Shown here: positions 23,394 through 34,538 of the stretch, in pieces
How positions within the stretch are numbered: position 1 is the first letter of the stretch
How the letters are laid out: each line of letters opens with the position of its first letter
The notes under the pieces: model-generated
The model's database searches: none
What the model was told of the DNA's origin: nothing
What the model saw: the letters and a program-made list of their open reading frames with translations, nothing else
Made by a program: the position numbers and the translations under genes
Assembly (NCBI GenBank): GCA_963969345.1
Contig: OZ017766.1
Coordinates: 186,001 to 250,000, forward strand
Length of the DNA stretch: 64,000 nucleotides
Direction of reading: 5' to 3'
Origin: Turbatrix aceti
Lineage: Eukaryota > Nematoda > Chromadorea > Rhabditida > Panagrolaimidae

Positions 23394-24836
23394 TTACGCA
23401 AGGATGGGTCCACCGGCACCGTTGGCAAGTCCGCAGAGGTTCTTTCCGCGTTTGAAGAAGACATAACCGCTGTCTCCCCACTTGGTGCCCCACGAGTTCT
23501 TGATGATCCAGTAATCCGGGGTGTAGCCGACGACGGCCATCGCGTGGTAGCCGACAAAGTTCTTGCTGCAGTCTGCGAGGTCAAAGACGCCGCTCTTGTA
23601 CTGTACAGCAGGGTTCTCAACGGGCCGGGTCTGCCCGGGCTGGCCCGGGCCGGGCCGGTGTTTTCCACGGCCACTGCATGCGCTTTCGTGGTTTTGTTGG
23701 CCGGCCCGGGCCAAAACGGGCTGGAAAATAATTTAAAAAATGCATATTTTACGCAAAATTTATGAAAAATTTTATGAAAAAGTAAAAACCGCGAAGAATG
23801 CAAAGAAATGCACGCAGAATGCTGACCTGGCACCGCTCTTTTGGGCTAATCTGGAAGCAAAAGGTAAATCGCGGGCGCCGTAATTTTGTCGTCAGCTCAT
23901 AAGAGCACTAGTAATTGAGCGGAAAATGAATCTGTGCAACGATGAGGAAGTGTCTCTGCCTCCTTCGGGTTTGTTGTTGTTTTTTAACGGTTTTTCGACG
24001 ATAAAATTTATTTACAAAACTAGGTACTATTAAGGCGGGCCGGCCCGGGCCGAAAAAAAACAGGCCCGTTGAGAACCCTGCTGTACAGAACGAAACCGGC
24101 CCGTGCTGCGCAATGAACTTGGCAATATTATCTTTGGGCCCGGTGATATCAAAGTAGCCGTCGATGGCCTCAGCAGTTAAAGGCAGCGAGCAGTTTTGCT
24201 GGTATCCGAGATACTCGTAGCTGTTCTCGGTCACCTGCCCGACGTATCCGACGTACTGGTAGGTTGTGTCCAGGTAACCTCCAGTGCATCCGTAGTTGTT
24301 GGTCACGCAGTCGAGCAACTGCTGCTCGGAGTTCAGAATCCGGATACCACGCCGGATGGCGTAGTGGGATTCGATGGCCGCAGTCACCGATTACGCTCAG
24401 CAGGATCCGCACTGCCGGTTTTTGACGTGAGAGACAACTGACTTCTGGCGCCAGTCGAGCGAAACCGGTGTCGGGGTAGCTTCGTCGCCTTGAAAGAGCT
24501 TTCCTGTCTTTCGAGAAGGCGAATCGGGCATCATTATTTTTTCTGAGAACTCGTCCTTTGTCATGTCAGAAAACTGTGTGATGCCGTAGAGCGCTCCGGA
24601 ACTCTCTGCATTCAGACGGGCGACTTCTTTCAGATTTATTTTGAAGATCTCAAATCGCTTGTATTCTTCGTCGACGTTTAGGTAGCTTACCTCATAGCTA
24701 AAATGAATGCCAGATTTTGATTAAGTTAAAAAAATAACTTGAGAAATTCGGAAAGCTCTGGTGTCATAGAAGAGAAAGCTTCAATAGATGAAGCACAGAA
24801 GAAGGCTGCGAGGACTGCTGCTGCAAAGGTCTTCAT
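23394..24836 (-). pseudogene. Papain-family cathepsin pseudogene
   Basis: Exon 1 (24836-24739) encodes signal peptide MKTFAAAVLAAFFCASSIEA and the start of the I29 inhibitory propeptide; exon 2 starts at 24697 and carries the propeptide core (EEYKRFEIFKINL, FSDMTKDEF) and the start of mature peptidase C1. The active-site motif QCGSC is followed in frame by TGA, Ala and TAA where the family has Trp and Phe, so there are two stops within four codons of the catalytic Cys. Later parts keep GCTGGYLD, the active-site His (YHAMAVVGY) and Asn (IIKNSWGTKWGDSGY) and end at 23394. A MITE (23609-24080) splits the domain and the frame is shifted across it. A lysosomal or digestive protease is the likely ancestor. 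Confidence 0.88.
23609..24080. mobile_element. hAT-type MITE, GGCCCGGGCC family, copy 1
   Basis: Termini CAGGGTTCTCAACGGGCC and its reverse complement, flanked by a perfect 8-bp duplication CTGTACAG (23601-23608, 24081-24088). GGCC/CCGGG words cluster next to both ends; the middle is AT-rich. It interrupts the cathepsin pseudogene and is nearly identical inside to the copy at 57934-58393. Confidence 0.95.
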
Positions 24837-24876
24837 GGTGAATTGAATTGGCCGGATTGGATGACGACTCCAGGGC

Positions 24877-24884
24877 CTTTTATA
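24877..24884 (-). promoter_or_regulatory. TATA box of the cathepsin pseudogene
   Basis: On the minus strand TATAAAAG lies 40 bp upstream of the ATG at 24836, a typical position for a strongly expressed secreted protease. Its survival fits recent gene loss. Confidence 0.6.
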
Positions 24885-25259
24885 TGAGTTTTAGGTAAAG
24901 AAATGTAAGACAGGCAAAATATATAGGCAAGAATCTCTGTTCATTGTTTGCCGAAAGACGAATTACGCTTATCAGTAACCCTGCCGCATGTGTTCGAGAA
25001 CTTTGTTTGAGAATAAAAAAGTATGTTTTCGGAGCTGATAAGAACAGCAGCCAAATCTGATTCAACCAAAAAACTGAAAAGATCAGAAAACTTCATTTTC
25101 TGGAGATTTGCCGATGTGATCGGCGATGCTGGCATGACGTGAACACAATACATTGTGTCATTGAGTTGGCCTTGACGTTTCGTCTATCACTGACTGCTGC
25201 TGCAGCCTTAAAAAATCTTCTAAGCATTTCACATGTTTTATCACCAAACTCCAGAACGT
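24885..25259. other. Intergenic region
   Basis: 375 bp between the pseudogene promoter and the 3' end of the hydrolase gene. A 70-codon open frame at 24941-25153 has no recognisable features. Nothing else seen. Confidence 0.4.
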
Positions 25260-26361
25260 CTAAGCTTTATCACTAACGTTAGCAAAGAATTCTACAATTT
25301 TTGAAGCTAACAAAGCCCTGTGTTTCTGTAGAAAGTGGCCTTCATTTGACAGAAACACGCTGACACGATTGCAACCTGTCGTGAGAGTTTTCAAGACTGC
25401 ATCGATTGTCGCGATGTCTTCGTCGCCTTTTAAATCCGAATAAATTTCGAAAGCAGAGAATAACGAACCAAAGTGCTTGGGAATTTCGGACTCGACAAGC
25501 CAGTCTTTTCCACCAAAAATAGACGCGACACTAATCAAGGGGTTTTTATTGATGACATCGATATACGGTTGTTGCTCGTCGAGAGCACACTGATTCATCG
25601 TGGTGATGCAGACGCCTGCTTCGTGGCCATTCCGAACTCGCAAGCCTACTCGCTTGTAAACTAAAAATTTTGTTGTGTGATATTGGGTTTACAACAGACC
25701 ATAGAAACGGTATTACCCTGGACAAGAAGAGCTTCAGACAAGACCCTAGCCTGCGGATTCTGGTATGCCCAAAGCTTGGCCAATCCACTAATCACGGATG
25801 CGGGCTTGATTCCACGATGCCGGGTGACACCGGTAGCGTTCAGCAACACCATGCCCGCTGCTCGTTGTTGGTGTTCAACAGTTGCCATCAGAGCATTTTC
25901 AGATCCTCGACTGTGACCGACAAAAATAATGTTCTGTAGGTCAAGTTCATCGACAAGTTGCCGGATAAGTTGCATTCGTTCGTGATTGTCGTTTCGCAGG
26001 CGTTCATCGTCTGAATGGAATTATTCTGATAAAAATGTAGAACAAGAAATGTAGAAATATAATTTTTATTACTTAAAAATATTTTCAAAAAAATAAACAA
26101 CTTACAAGGTGTGACGCCAAAGCCTGGAAAGTTGACACAGATGACCCGTATTCCAGCTTGGGCAACGAGTGGGGTCATGAATTTGTATGTATTATGTCCC
26201 CCAGGTGCACCGTGCATAGCCACCATAGTTCCACGACGACTCCGAGGCCCGGTATCCTGATACACAGCATTTAGCGAGACTTTTTGACCTTCTCTCGTAG
26301 TAATCAACACAGGAAGAGAAAATAAATTCGAGGAAATAGCTTTACCAAAAGCTTTGTTCAT
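25260..26361 (-). CDS. Alpha/beta hydrolase, nematode DUF1057-like
   Basis: Three exons, 26361-26106, 26010-25717, 25660-25260, encode 316 aa. The fold is seen in MVAMHGAPGGHNTYKF (oxyanion HGxPG, ~48-63), VICVNFPGFG, the nucleophile elbow GHSRGSENA (~120) and a late His in NEGHFLQKH. Asp in GGKDWLVE could complete the Ser-Asp-His triad. Substrate is unknown; lipid or ester hydrolysis is the family norm. The second intron is set as GTAATA...TTTTAG (56 nt), which restores the frame. No signal peptide, so probably cytosolic. Divergent from the MICU1 gene 511 bp away. Confidence 0.88.
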
Positions 26362-26629
26362 GTCTCAAATGCAGCAGACTGACAGGTTCACCAGATTCGC
26401 CACACATATTTACATGGACTACACAAGTTGTGTTGATGTTTGCAGTATCTGCGTTTAGCAGGTCAAAGAATTGCACAAAAGACGACCACCAAGTGCGCGC
26501 TGTTTGAAAAAATTAAATGTGAGGGTGCTTTTCTTTCGTCGTCTAGGGCTCTCTTGGACGCCTGCAGCAATTCCAGTCAAGAATTAATAGATGCAGGGTG
26601 CGCATCAATATCGGCACAAGTTCAATCAG
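26362..26629. other. Start-proximal intergenic region of the hydrolase gene
   Basis: No gene or clear element. An open frame at 26440-26634 (64 codons, non-ATG start) has no family features. Confidence 0.35.
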
Positions 26630-26760
26630 GATAAATTTCTAATCTGGTTGAAAATGATGATACCTGGCGATGATCCCAAGTGAATTAGATCGCACGACGG
26701 ATGGTGCTGTAGTAACACCATTGCAGTCAGGATCTGATGATAATAGATTAGAAATCTATC
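26630..26760. repeat. Small inverted-repeat element
   Basis: Ends GATAAATTTCTAATCT and, reverse-complemented, GATAGATTTCTAATCT (one mismatch in 16). An internal GGTGCTGTAGTAACACC hairpin lies between. No flanking duplication was evident, so a MITE identity is tentative. Confidence 0.55.
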
Positions 26761-26872
26761 AAAAGTTTTGGTTAGCTTGCATAACAGCAGGTGAATAAGA
26801 GCGGGTGCTCTCGACGCGAAAGAGTAGACAAGCGAAAATCCGACTCTTTACTTTTTCAGCGGGCCCCACGTG

Positions 26873-29124
26873 ATGAACTTTTCTCGCAACCGGCAGCTTC
26901 TGGCGTTTTCGTCGTCGCTTATTCGTCAGCCGCGTCGATGGAAGAATGCAGTTTACAAGCCGGCGGGCGGTCTGAAAACGTTTGATGACGTTGAGAAAAT
27001 CAAAGAAGTTGCTGCAAAGGCGGACGAAGATCCTATGAACTTCACGATCTTCGGCAATCCACGTGAACCCAAGCAAGACGTTTTCTTCTACACGAATCGC
27101 AAGGCGGGCAAAGGGTACTCGGATTACTCGACTGAAGTCTACGCAAATCGACCGTACATCTTTCCACCCGTCCGGAAGTATTTTAAGTGGAATTTCTACC
27201 TTCTCTTTGCGCTCATTGGCATATTCTTCATCGATCCTGAAAGGTTTGGCTGTAGTTTTTGCAATTTACTTGTTATGTCTGTTTTTGCAGAATTACCCAC
27301 GTTTTCGATGGCACCGAGTTTGGCCCACGAGCTGCGACCGTTACGCATGATGCCCAGGCTGGTGATTTTTGAAAAAACGCGTTTTTTGTTGTTTTTGGTT
27401 TTTATTAAAAAATTGTAGGAACTACTGATTTGACGTAATAAAAAAACTTTTTTGACTCCTGTCCGCTTGGTTGCTACGCTTTTTCTTATTTTATTGGAAT
27501 CGGGAATTTCTGAAAGGGAAAAGATTTCTGGTCACAAAAACGGTTTTTTGAGTATTTTATTTATTAGGTCTGAAGTGAAACGGATGTTTTTTGCTTGTTT
27601 TCTGAAATTGGGGCTTGGAGGGCATTCATCGGTGGCTTGGTTTTGTTATGTGGCAAAATTTGAAAAAAGACTGATTTGCCTGATTTTTTGTTGCTTTTTA
27701 TTGGATTCCCCTACTTTCAGGAGAATTCAGACGATGGCAGCAGTGATTCGTCTTCCTCTGGCGAAGCCACGGATCGTGCCGAAGGCGCATGCGATATCCT
27801 GCCTTCCGAGAAGCCAAAAAAGAAGAAAAGGGGTTTTCGGGATCGTCGGGTCATCCAGTACGAAAATCGCCTCAGAAGCTACTCGCATCCAGACAAGATT
27901 TTTCGGTACTTTGCCACACTTAAGATTCCCAAAGATGATAATACCTACGAGGTTTTCATGACCCCGGAGGACTTCGTTCGATCGATAACTCCGAATGTCA
28001 TGCAGCCACGAAGACTGGGTCTTGACAAGTTCAAGATTTTTAATCCTGATGTATGGATTATTTTTTTAATTTTTAAAACTTTTGCTTTCAGAAACACAAA
28101 TCAACATTTACGGACCCCGACTGTCTTTTTCATCGTTTGAGCAATTACGGACTCATTTGCTACACGGATTACCTCTTTTTGATGACTCTTTTGTCTAGTT
28201 AGTTTTTGCAGTTTTTTCCGTAAAAAATTAATTTCAGCTTCCCCGAGCGATTTTCGACTTGCATTTGCCATCTTTGACGTCAATGGAGACGGCTTTCTGG
28301 ATCGAGAAGAGTTTGCGAAAGTTCAGAAGCTTCTGCTCTCACAGACGTACGTTGGCTTAAAACACCGAGATCACAAGATGGGAAATTCGAATTTCACCTG
28401 GTCGCCGAACTCGGTTATCACGCGGTTTCTCTTTGCCGAGCAGGAGGACGGCAAACTCTCGGTTGAGACATTTTTGCAATTTCAAAAAGACTTGCATCGC
28501 GACATACTGAAAATTGAATTTGAACGTCGTGATCCTGAGACGAATCCGGTTGGCATTATTTCGGAGGTGTCGTTTGCTGAGCTGCTTCTGATGCACGCGG
28601 GCCTGGACGAGAAGAAGCAGAAGCGCATGCTGAAGCGCGTCAAAAAGGCGTTCAAGCCGTTGTCTAGCTTTCCTGTGGGTTATTTTTAGAAAAAAAAAAT
28701 TGGCACAGCAAAGTTGTTGACACGAAGATCAATTTTTAACTTTTGTCTCATAAAAGTATTTTTCTTTCAGGGCATTTCGTTCGACGAAGTCAACGCATTC
28801 TTCCACTTCATCTACCACATCGACATGATAGACATGGCGCTCCACTTCTACAAGCTGGCCGGAAAGCCTCTCTCGAAGCAACTAATCATTCGAGTCGCCA
28901 ATAAGGTCGCGGACATTGACCTCAGCGACCACATTGTCGACGTCGTCATCACGCTCTTCGATGAGAACTGCGACGGCGAACTCTCGCACCGCGAGTTCAT
29001 AGCAATCATGAAGAAGCGCATGCAGAGGGGGCTGGAGAAGCCCAAGGATACCGGCTTTATGAGGTACATGGATGCGCTCTGGGCGTGTGCTGCCAAACAA
29101 CTTTCCGCCTTTATTGAAGCTTGA
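26873..29124 (+). CDS. micu-1: Mitochondrial calcium uptake protein 1 (MICU1)
   Basis: EF-hand gatekeeper of the mitochondrial calcium uniporter in the intermembrane space. Certain core exons: 27721-28050, 28092-28197, 28238-28674, 28771-29124, with the [11 protein letters not shown] polybasic stretch, [34 protein letters not shown]-hand 1 [15 protein letters not shown]-hand 2 [13 protein letters not shown] (both with intact acidic positions) and [11 protein letters not shown]. These exons lack a usable in-frame ATG. Exons 26873-27243 and 27291-27339 upstream encode a presequence-like basic N-terminus and a membrane helix [13 protein letters not shown], fitting a MICU1 N-terminus; joining at 27339 (GACC|GTTACG) is in phase and gives 548 aa. 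Alternative: 26873-27372 is a separate 150-aa mitochondrial protein with its own stop and an AATAAA at 27438. A CTTTTTCAG acceptor precedes 26873. Confidence 0.85.
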
Positions 29125-29401
29125 TGCGTGTGATTTATCGTGTATAAGGGAAGGTGTTGATTATTTTTTTTGATTCGAAGCTTATTTTGTTTGTGTCGTT
29201 ATTTACTATGTAGTTCTTCCGTTGCGTAACGTTCAACAAATCGTAAATCAGTATTCCGAAACTGATATGCATGACAAACTCGTTTTTGGACTCTCCATGA
29301 GCATATTAATTTTTTGTTGACGGTATTGTATAATTTGTTGACTCATGCTCGGACAAGTGAAAGTTATCATTTTCTATCTTTTGTACAATATTGTTTGCAA
29401 G
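29125..29401. other. Intergenic region after MICU1
   Basis: 277 bp of T-rich sequence; an in-frame ATG at 29345 could extend the next protein by 19 hydrophobic residues. No clear poly(A) hexamer. Confidence 0.35.
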
Positions 29402-29799
29402 ATGGCGTGCTACTCTGCTAAACTTGTTCTAATTACAACTTTTATTGCCCTCATTGGATCCCAAGGTCCGATTTTCTACGACGATGGATCTGTCATTTCT
29501 CTTGACGGTTGGTTTTCACCCCAGGAAAAACCCCACTAATCCCGAGAAACCGTATTTTAGACCTTTTTGACGGATTTAACATCTCAGAAAAAGGATTCAC
29601 TGACAATCCTGCACTTTTGGATGCATATCTCTCTTATACAAATTTAACCACATTGGCACCACAGTCTGATCCCGTGACCGAGTTTTTTCGTCGATTAACC
29701 GAATTTTTGAACGCGGCAATCCAAGCTGTAGTAAACTTCCTCTGTGGTCTACATGCTGCCATTCAGTATCTTCTCTGTCCGAACGCCACTAACTCGTGA
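29402..29799 (+). CDS. Small secreted protein, unrecognised
   Basis: Two exons, 29402-29507 and 29561-29799, joined by a 53-nt intron (GTTGGT...TTTTAG), encode 114 aa. Signal peptide MACYSAKLVLITTFIALIGS, then an acidic mature chain with DDGSVISLDDLFDGF, a short helical part and C-terminal cysteines in NFLCGLHAAIQYLLC, with two N-glycosylation sequons. I know no family for it. It ends 29 bp from the convergent channel gene, so the two 3' ends must overlap as transcripts. Confidence 0.65.
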
Positions 29800-29827
29800 T
29801 TTTATAACATAAAAAGTCACCATTGCA

Positions 29828-32659
29828 TCAACTGATGATGGTCTTGTTGTAATTTGACTTCGGCTTGGTCGCAATCGCGCCAGCGGCCATTGAGTTTCTC
29901 CTGTTGTAGATCTGTACGTGAACTTCGGTAGGCGCACTTGGGCGCCTGAGAGTAGTCATCGCTCGGACCCGCTTCAAGCTATTGCTGTATTGTACAGATG
30001 GTCGACGAACTTGATGAGAAGGCAGGAGGTCATGGGTCAAGCTGTGGTGGTGTTGTCCTTGGAGCAGGGGTTCGTGTTGCTCTGATGACGACGGTTCTGG
30101 TTCTGATTCAGACTGCAGAGCAGTGGTTCTGGCCAATTCAGACAGTCCCACGACCGTCCGCCTTCTCGGCAGAGAGATTGAAGTCCTCGAGGGTCGGTTG
30201 GACCGATTACCATCCGGTGGAGTTAACTCAAAGTAGATTTGGGTAGGCCGGTGATGGGAGGGTCGTCGGTAGGATGGGCGCCGGAGGACCGATGGCGGAA
30301 TGACGACCGCGATGGATGGTCTGTGTTGAGACGACCGCTGAATTTGGTTCGCTTCAGCGTCGACAGAAGGAAGAATGTTGTCAACAACAACGACATTCTG
30401 TCTGACTCCTTCGTCCTCAATAATTTGCTTGACAAACTGCCTCTGGCGTTCGGTATTAGTCGTGCCCCAGATTGTCTTGAACAGGTAGATGAATATTTCC
30501 AGAAGTGTCACGCAAGACATGCCGAGAAACAAGCCCATGGAGCCGGCAATGTTGCTGAGCAAGTCGGCTGTCTGCATTTGCCTTTGTTGTTCGTGTTTTT
30601 CAAACGCGATCTCATTCATATACACCACAACTGCCACGTGATCCGAAAGAGACTTATTAGTAACGAAGTTGGAGTAGCTAATGTGGGGGGTGTACTCCAG
30701 TCGATTGCACTCGATGGAACAGTTGCACTGGCTGTAGTATTCGCCGTTGCTTGCGACTTCGTCCACGCATTTGACCTCCTCGACCGTTGCGCAGAGGGGA
30801 AGCGTGTTGTCGAAGCGTAGCGCTACGGGGACACAGGTGCACTTTTGCATCAAAATATTCAGACGACAGTTGACCTCGCAGTGGGCAGCTGTGTACCCGT
30901 AAGGTATCCTGACCGTTCCATGGATATTTTCATCCCAGTCAGGCTGGCATATTCCCCAGTCCGTTTTGGGAAGCAAGGATACGTTTTGAAGATCCAATCC
31001 GGAGTAGACCTTTTTTCCGGGTGGGACGTTGATTACGTCTGATCCAGAATAGATCAGGTTCATGGATTCGTGAATGATGACTCTGATTCCGACATCGTCA
31101 AAAAAACGATGGTTTTCGTTGTGATAGGGCACAGACTGGGCGTTGTGTGTCAGGGGATCCAGAACAACCTCAAAGCCGTGATCAAAGCCGGAAAACCACT
31201 GTCGTCGGGTGCCATCGACGTTGGGAAAAGTAATACACTTGCCGTAATCCGTGAAAACAGATCGTGAAGTGGAACAGCAATCTGTAATCTCCTCTCCGAA
31301 CCACGAACAGGTCTTTACCATGTCATTGCACGTGAGACTAAAAAATATTATATTTTTGTGTTTGTGCATTGAAAAAAATACATTGTTTGTTCAAAAAAGT
31401 GTTTCGGCTAACAAAATTTATTCCAAACAGTCAAAAATTAATCAAAAACTTGTTAATTTTATGAATAACAACGTGTATTTATACCTTTTTAACTCATATT
31501 TTTCAACACATCGGAAAAATTTTAGTTATGTTTTTTTTTAATTTTTACCCTTTGGAAAAAAGGCGGATCGGCTCGGCCCGGGCCGGGCCTGCCCTCAAGC
31601 AGGCCGGGCAGGGGCGGGCGGACAAAAATTCGGCCCGTTGACACCCTTGTTCACTATTTCATTTAATAAAAATTTTAAAAGGGTATTTTGAACAAAATTC
31701 CGCTTCCTGCTATTATTTCATAAGTTAAAAATTAACACCGAAGGCGCTTCTGATCGCCTTTGCCTTCGCCTCCGGGGGCAAAGGGGTTTGCTCGGAGCAA
31801 AAGCAAGAACAAAAATTTCGGGAACAGGGAAAAACCCTGTTCTGGAGGTATGGTGTATAAACTAAGTTGTTCGGAATACCAAAATGTGTACAAACAGACG
31901 TTACATATTTTTTTAGTGTACATCATTAATGAAAACGGGCCCGTTTTTTAGACCCAAGCCAGAAATGATCCATTCTGTTTTCAACCAATTTTCATCCAAA
32001 AAAATATCCATCAATCCTTAGATAAATTACTGGGTTTTTTGAAGTATTTTTTTACATCCAGCTTTCATGCCTGGTGTGCAACTCACCCCGTTTGGTCGAA
32101 AAACTCGGCGACTTCAAATTCTCGATCGTAAGACGCGTTGTACCAAGCTTTGTACTCCAGAAACTTGGCTTCGTGCATCGCAGCCCAATTATCGTAATCC
32201 CCGTTGAGCATTTGGAGAACATAAGTCAAGACTTCCAGCGACATATTCCACGTTGCAACCTTGTCCAAGACCACGGGCAGAAAGCCGCAGATTGTCACGT
32301 CTGGCAGCGCGAGGCCGTCATCAACGACTATGACATCGACCTGAGTGAGAGTAGGCTTCTGGTGGTACGCGTGAAGCATGACTCCGCTCTACAGAAAAAA
32401 TCATATAGCTTTAAAAAAAAACTTGGCAGCTTACATGAATCATAAATAGCGAGAGACAACTGACGACGACAACGCACCAAAATATTCGCGATGGCCAGGT
32501 TTGAGAGTTGTAAATTCTGACAAGTCCATGGTAGGTCGTAAGATTCGTGAACTCGTTGGTTTCGTAGTCGTAAATATGGAGGTAAACGCGTTCGTTTTGG
32601 ATAACTGATTCGGCGTCGTCGGATACCGAACCCGAGCATGCGGGGTCGGTGGTAGCCAT
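29828..32659 (-). CDS. DEG/ENaC (degenerin) sodium channel subunit
   Basis: Three exons, 32659-32435, 32388-32087, 31337-29828, encode 678 aa. The short cytoplasmic N-terminus is followed by TM1 (IFWCVVVVSCLSLFMI, ~60-75), the post-TM1 LPDVTICGF segment, a large extracellular Cys-rich part (CEVNCRLNILMQKCTC, CNCSIECNRLEY) and TM2 with the selectivity region GSMGLFLGMSCVTLLEIF including the G-x-S signature. The cytoplasmic tail is long (~150 aa), basic and contains repeated RRPS motifs resembling PKA or 14-3-3 sites. Family role: amiloride-sensitive, Na+-permeable trimeric channels in touch, acid or peptide sensing; subtype not assignable. Intron 2 (31338-32086) holds a GC-rich repeat. Divergent from the E2 gene 630 bp away. 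Confidence 0.95.
31560..31650. repeat. GGCC-word element fragment in channel-gene intron
   Basis: A cluster of CGGCCCGGGCC and GGGCAGGGGC words ends on the right in CGGCCCGTTGACACCCTTG. Read in reverse this end (CAAGGGTGTCAACGGGCCG) matches the sequence at 51108-51126, so both belong to one family. The left boundary is unclear and no duplication was seen. Confidence 0.6.
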
Positions 32660-33289
32660 TTGGTGAACGAAAAATTTTGTCTATACAGAATTCAACTGGG
32701 TATCGATCGGTGGCGTGTTTTTCCTTATCACTTTGCATTGTATAATAAATCCTATCAAAGAGGTACACAAGGTGGTAAGAAATAGGTCTAATTTACCAAA
32801 AAAAATTTTTTAAAGTTATTCATTTGGACTTTTTTCATTTTCAAACAAAAAATGTAAATAAAAACTAACAGAAATGACAAAAAAACATTAATTTAGTGGT
32901 AATTTTTTATTCACTTTTCGCAGAGCGGCATCTCTCGTAGCGAAAAAAGTTTGCGCGTCAAAAGAAAAGGGCAGGATGAGTCCCGGGTTCAGCCAACGTA
33001 AGTAAACAATACACGTTTTCGATCTTTTCCTTTGTTTTACGGCCCCTATTCAGATGCGTGTAACACGCAGCCCTTCATTTTTTAAATGGTGTGTTGTCCA
33101 ATAACGTGGTTCTACGTGTTTAAGGGGCGTTTTCGTACGCGGCAGTGATGTATCTTATTGATTTCGCGGCGCTTTTGCATGCAAAAAAAGAAGGTGGCTT
33201 GGCGTTTGCATTGTAAAACGTTGCTCGACTCGTGATTTCCGCGTTTATCTTTATCGGCGTGTGCTTTGTAGCCTGGAAGAGGCCGAAGA
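32660..33289. promoter_or_regulatory. Divergent promoter region, channel gene and E2 gene
   Basis: 630 bp between two divergent starts. AT-rich on the channel side, more GC-rich near 33290. No TATA box or clear motif identified. Confidence 0.35.
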
Positions 33290-34226
33290 ATGTCTGCACG
33301 TTCGCCTGCCGTCCGTCGCATCATGCAGGAAGCCACGGAGCTGGCTACCGCCACCGACTGCTTTACTGCCCACCCGCTCGAGGAGAATCTCTTCGAATGG
33401 CACTTCACTATAAGGGGCACGCCGGACTCGCCGTATGCAGGTGGCGTCTATCACGGGCGCATCATGCTGCCTAATGACTATCCCATGAAGCCGCCTGATG
33501 TTATGATGCTTTCTGTGAGTTTTTATTTCGGGACAGAGACGGATCAAACAGTGGCGTAATTTTTATGATTTTTTATCTTTCAGCCCAGCGGCAGGTTCGA
33601 GACAGGCTCCAAGATTTGTCTCAGCATATCCGGCTTTCATCCTGAGAACTGGCAACCGTCGTGGTCGATTCGAACGGTTCTGATCGCGCTCATTGCTTTT
33701 ATGCCAACTCCGGGCAAGGGAGCTGTCGGATCCATCGAGTGTCGGCCTGAGCGTCGGGCTGAAATTGCTAAAGAGTACTTTTTTTTATTCAATTGGGGGG
33801 AGGAAATAATTTTTTTACTTTTTTATAAATTACAGAAGTCGTCATTGGAAATGCAAAACGTGTAGCAGTGTCTTGGGCGATGAATTGAAGGAAATGGAGG
33901 CTGCGAAGGTGCACGTCGACGCATCCATGCTTCCTCCGCCTTCTGCTTCCGGAGAAAGGCCTAAGAAGGATTTGTCTGCTTCTCCCGCGCCGTCTACCGT
34001 ATCGGCACAGCCCACTGTATCCTTTCCAGCTCCGAAACCGGCTGCTGTAGTCCTTGTTGGTTGTGCCTCGCAGACCCCCCCGCCCCGTGCTCCGGTCCAC
34101 GCTCCACAGCCTCCAGTCGTCCACGAAGCCCCACCAAACTCTCTTGGCACGGGTTTGTTGCTGGTTGTTTTCATAGCCATTTTCCTGGCGCTCCTTTCTC
34201 GGCGTCTGTCTACTGCAATTGTTTGA
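33290..34226 (+). CDS. Ubiquitin-conjugating enzyme E2 J (UBC6-like, tail-anchored)
   Basis: E2 of the ER-associated degradation pathway. Three exons, 33290-33514, 33584-33774, 33836-34226, encode 268 aa. The UBC fold shows RIMQEATEL, LFEWHFTIRGTPDSPYAGGVYHG, DYPMKPPDVMML, the active-site Cys in SKICLSISGFHPENWQPSWSIRT and FMPTPGKGAVGS; as expected for J-type E2s there is no HPN triad. A CxxC pair (WKCKTCSS) follows, then a Pro/Ala-rich linker and a C-terminal membrane anchor GTGLLLVVFIAIFLALLSRR. Orientation inferred from the family: catalytic domain in the cytosol at the ER membrane. Confidence 0.95.
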
Positions 34227-34538
34227 GTCGTTTTGGAGTATTGTATACTGTGTTGGAACAAACTATGGCAATTTGATTTTATAAATAACGTGTTGATTGT
34301 ATTTTTATTCTCATTTCCTGTTTTTCTGGTTGTAAAAATTTATTATGTGCAGGTTTGTTTTTCGCGTAGTAAACAAATTGCCTCATTACGTGTTGTCTAA
34401 GGCAAAGAAAAAAATAAGATGGATAGGGTTCGAATCCCCCCCACCTGTATCGGGTCGGGGGCAAAGGCAGACATGTCAAAAATCGGTCAGATTTCAAGGA
34501 ATAAGCGGCCGCTTATATAGCCACGACGCCGTTGTTCG
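34227..34538. other. Intergenic stretch with a B-box-like C-rich repeat
   Basis: Around 34425-34475 the sequence GGGTTCGAATCC, resembling a tRNA B box, runs into a C-run and GGGTCGGGGGC. Similar starts (CTAGGGTT + C-run + GGTCGGGG) occur at 38463-38610 and 53361-53430. No A box, so not a tRNA gene; possibly a short repeat family. Confidence 0.4.

Noticed and set aside
25661..25692. A 32-nt intron in the hydrolase gene
   Set aside because: A better donor at 25716 gives a 56-nt intron in the same phase.
29508..29524. A 17-nt intron in the small secreted gene
   Set aside because: Removing it restores the frame, but a normal 53-nt intron (29508-29560, GTTGGT...TTTTAG) does so as well and is far more plausible.
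34425..34440. tRNA gene (B-box GGTTCGAATCC)
   Set aside because: No A box, no cloverleaf, and the motif runs into a C-run shared with two other loci.
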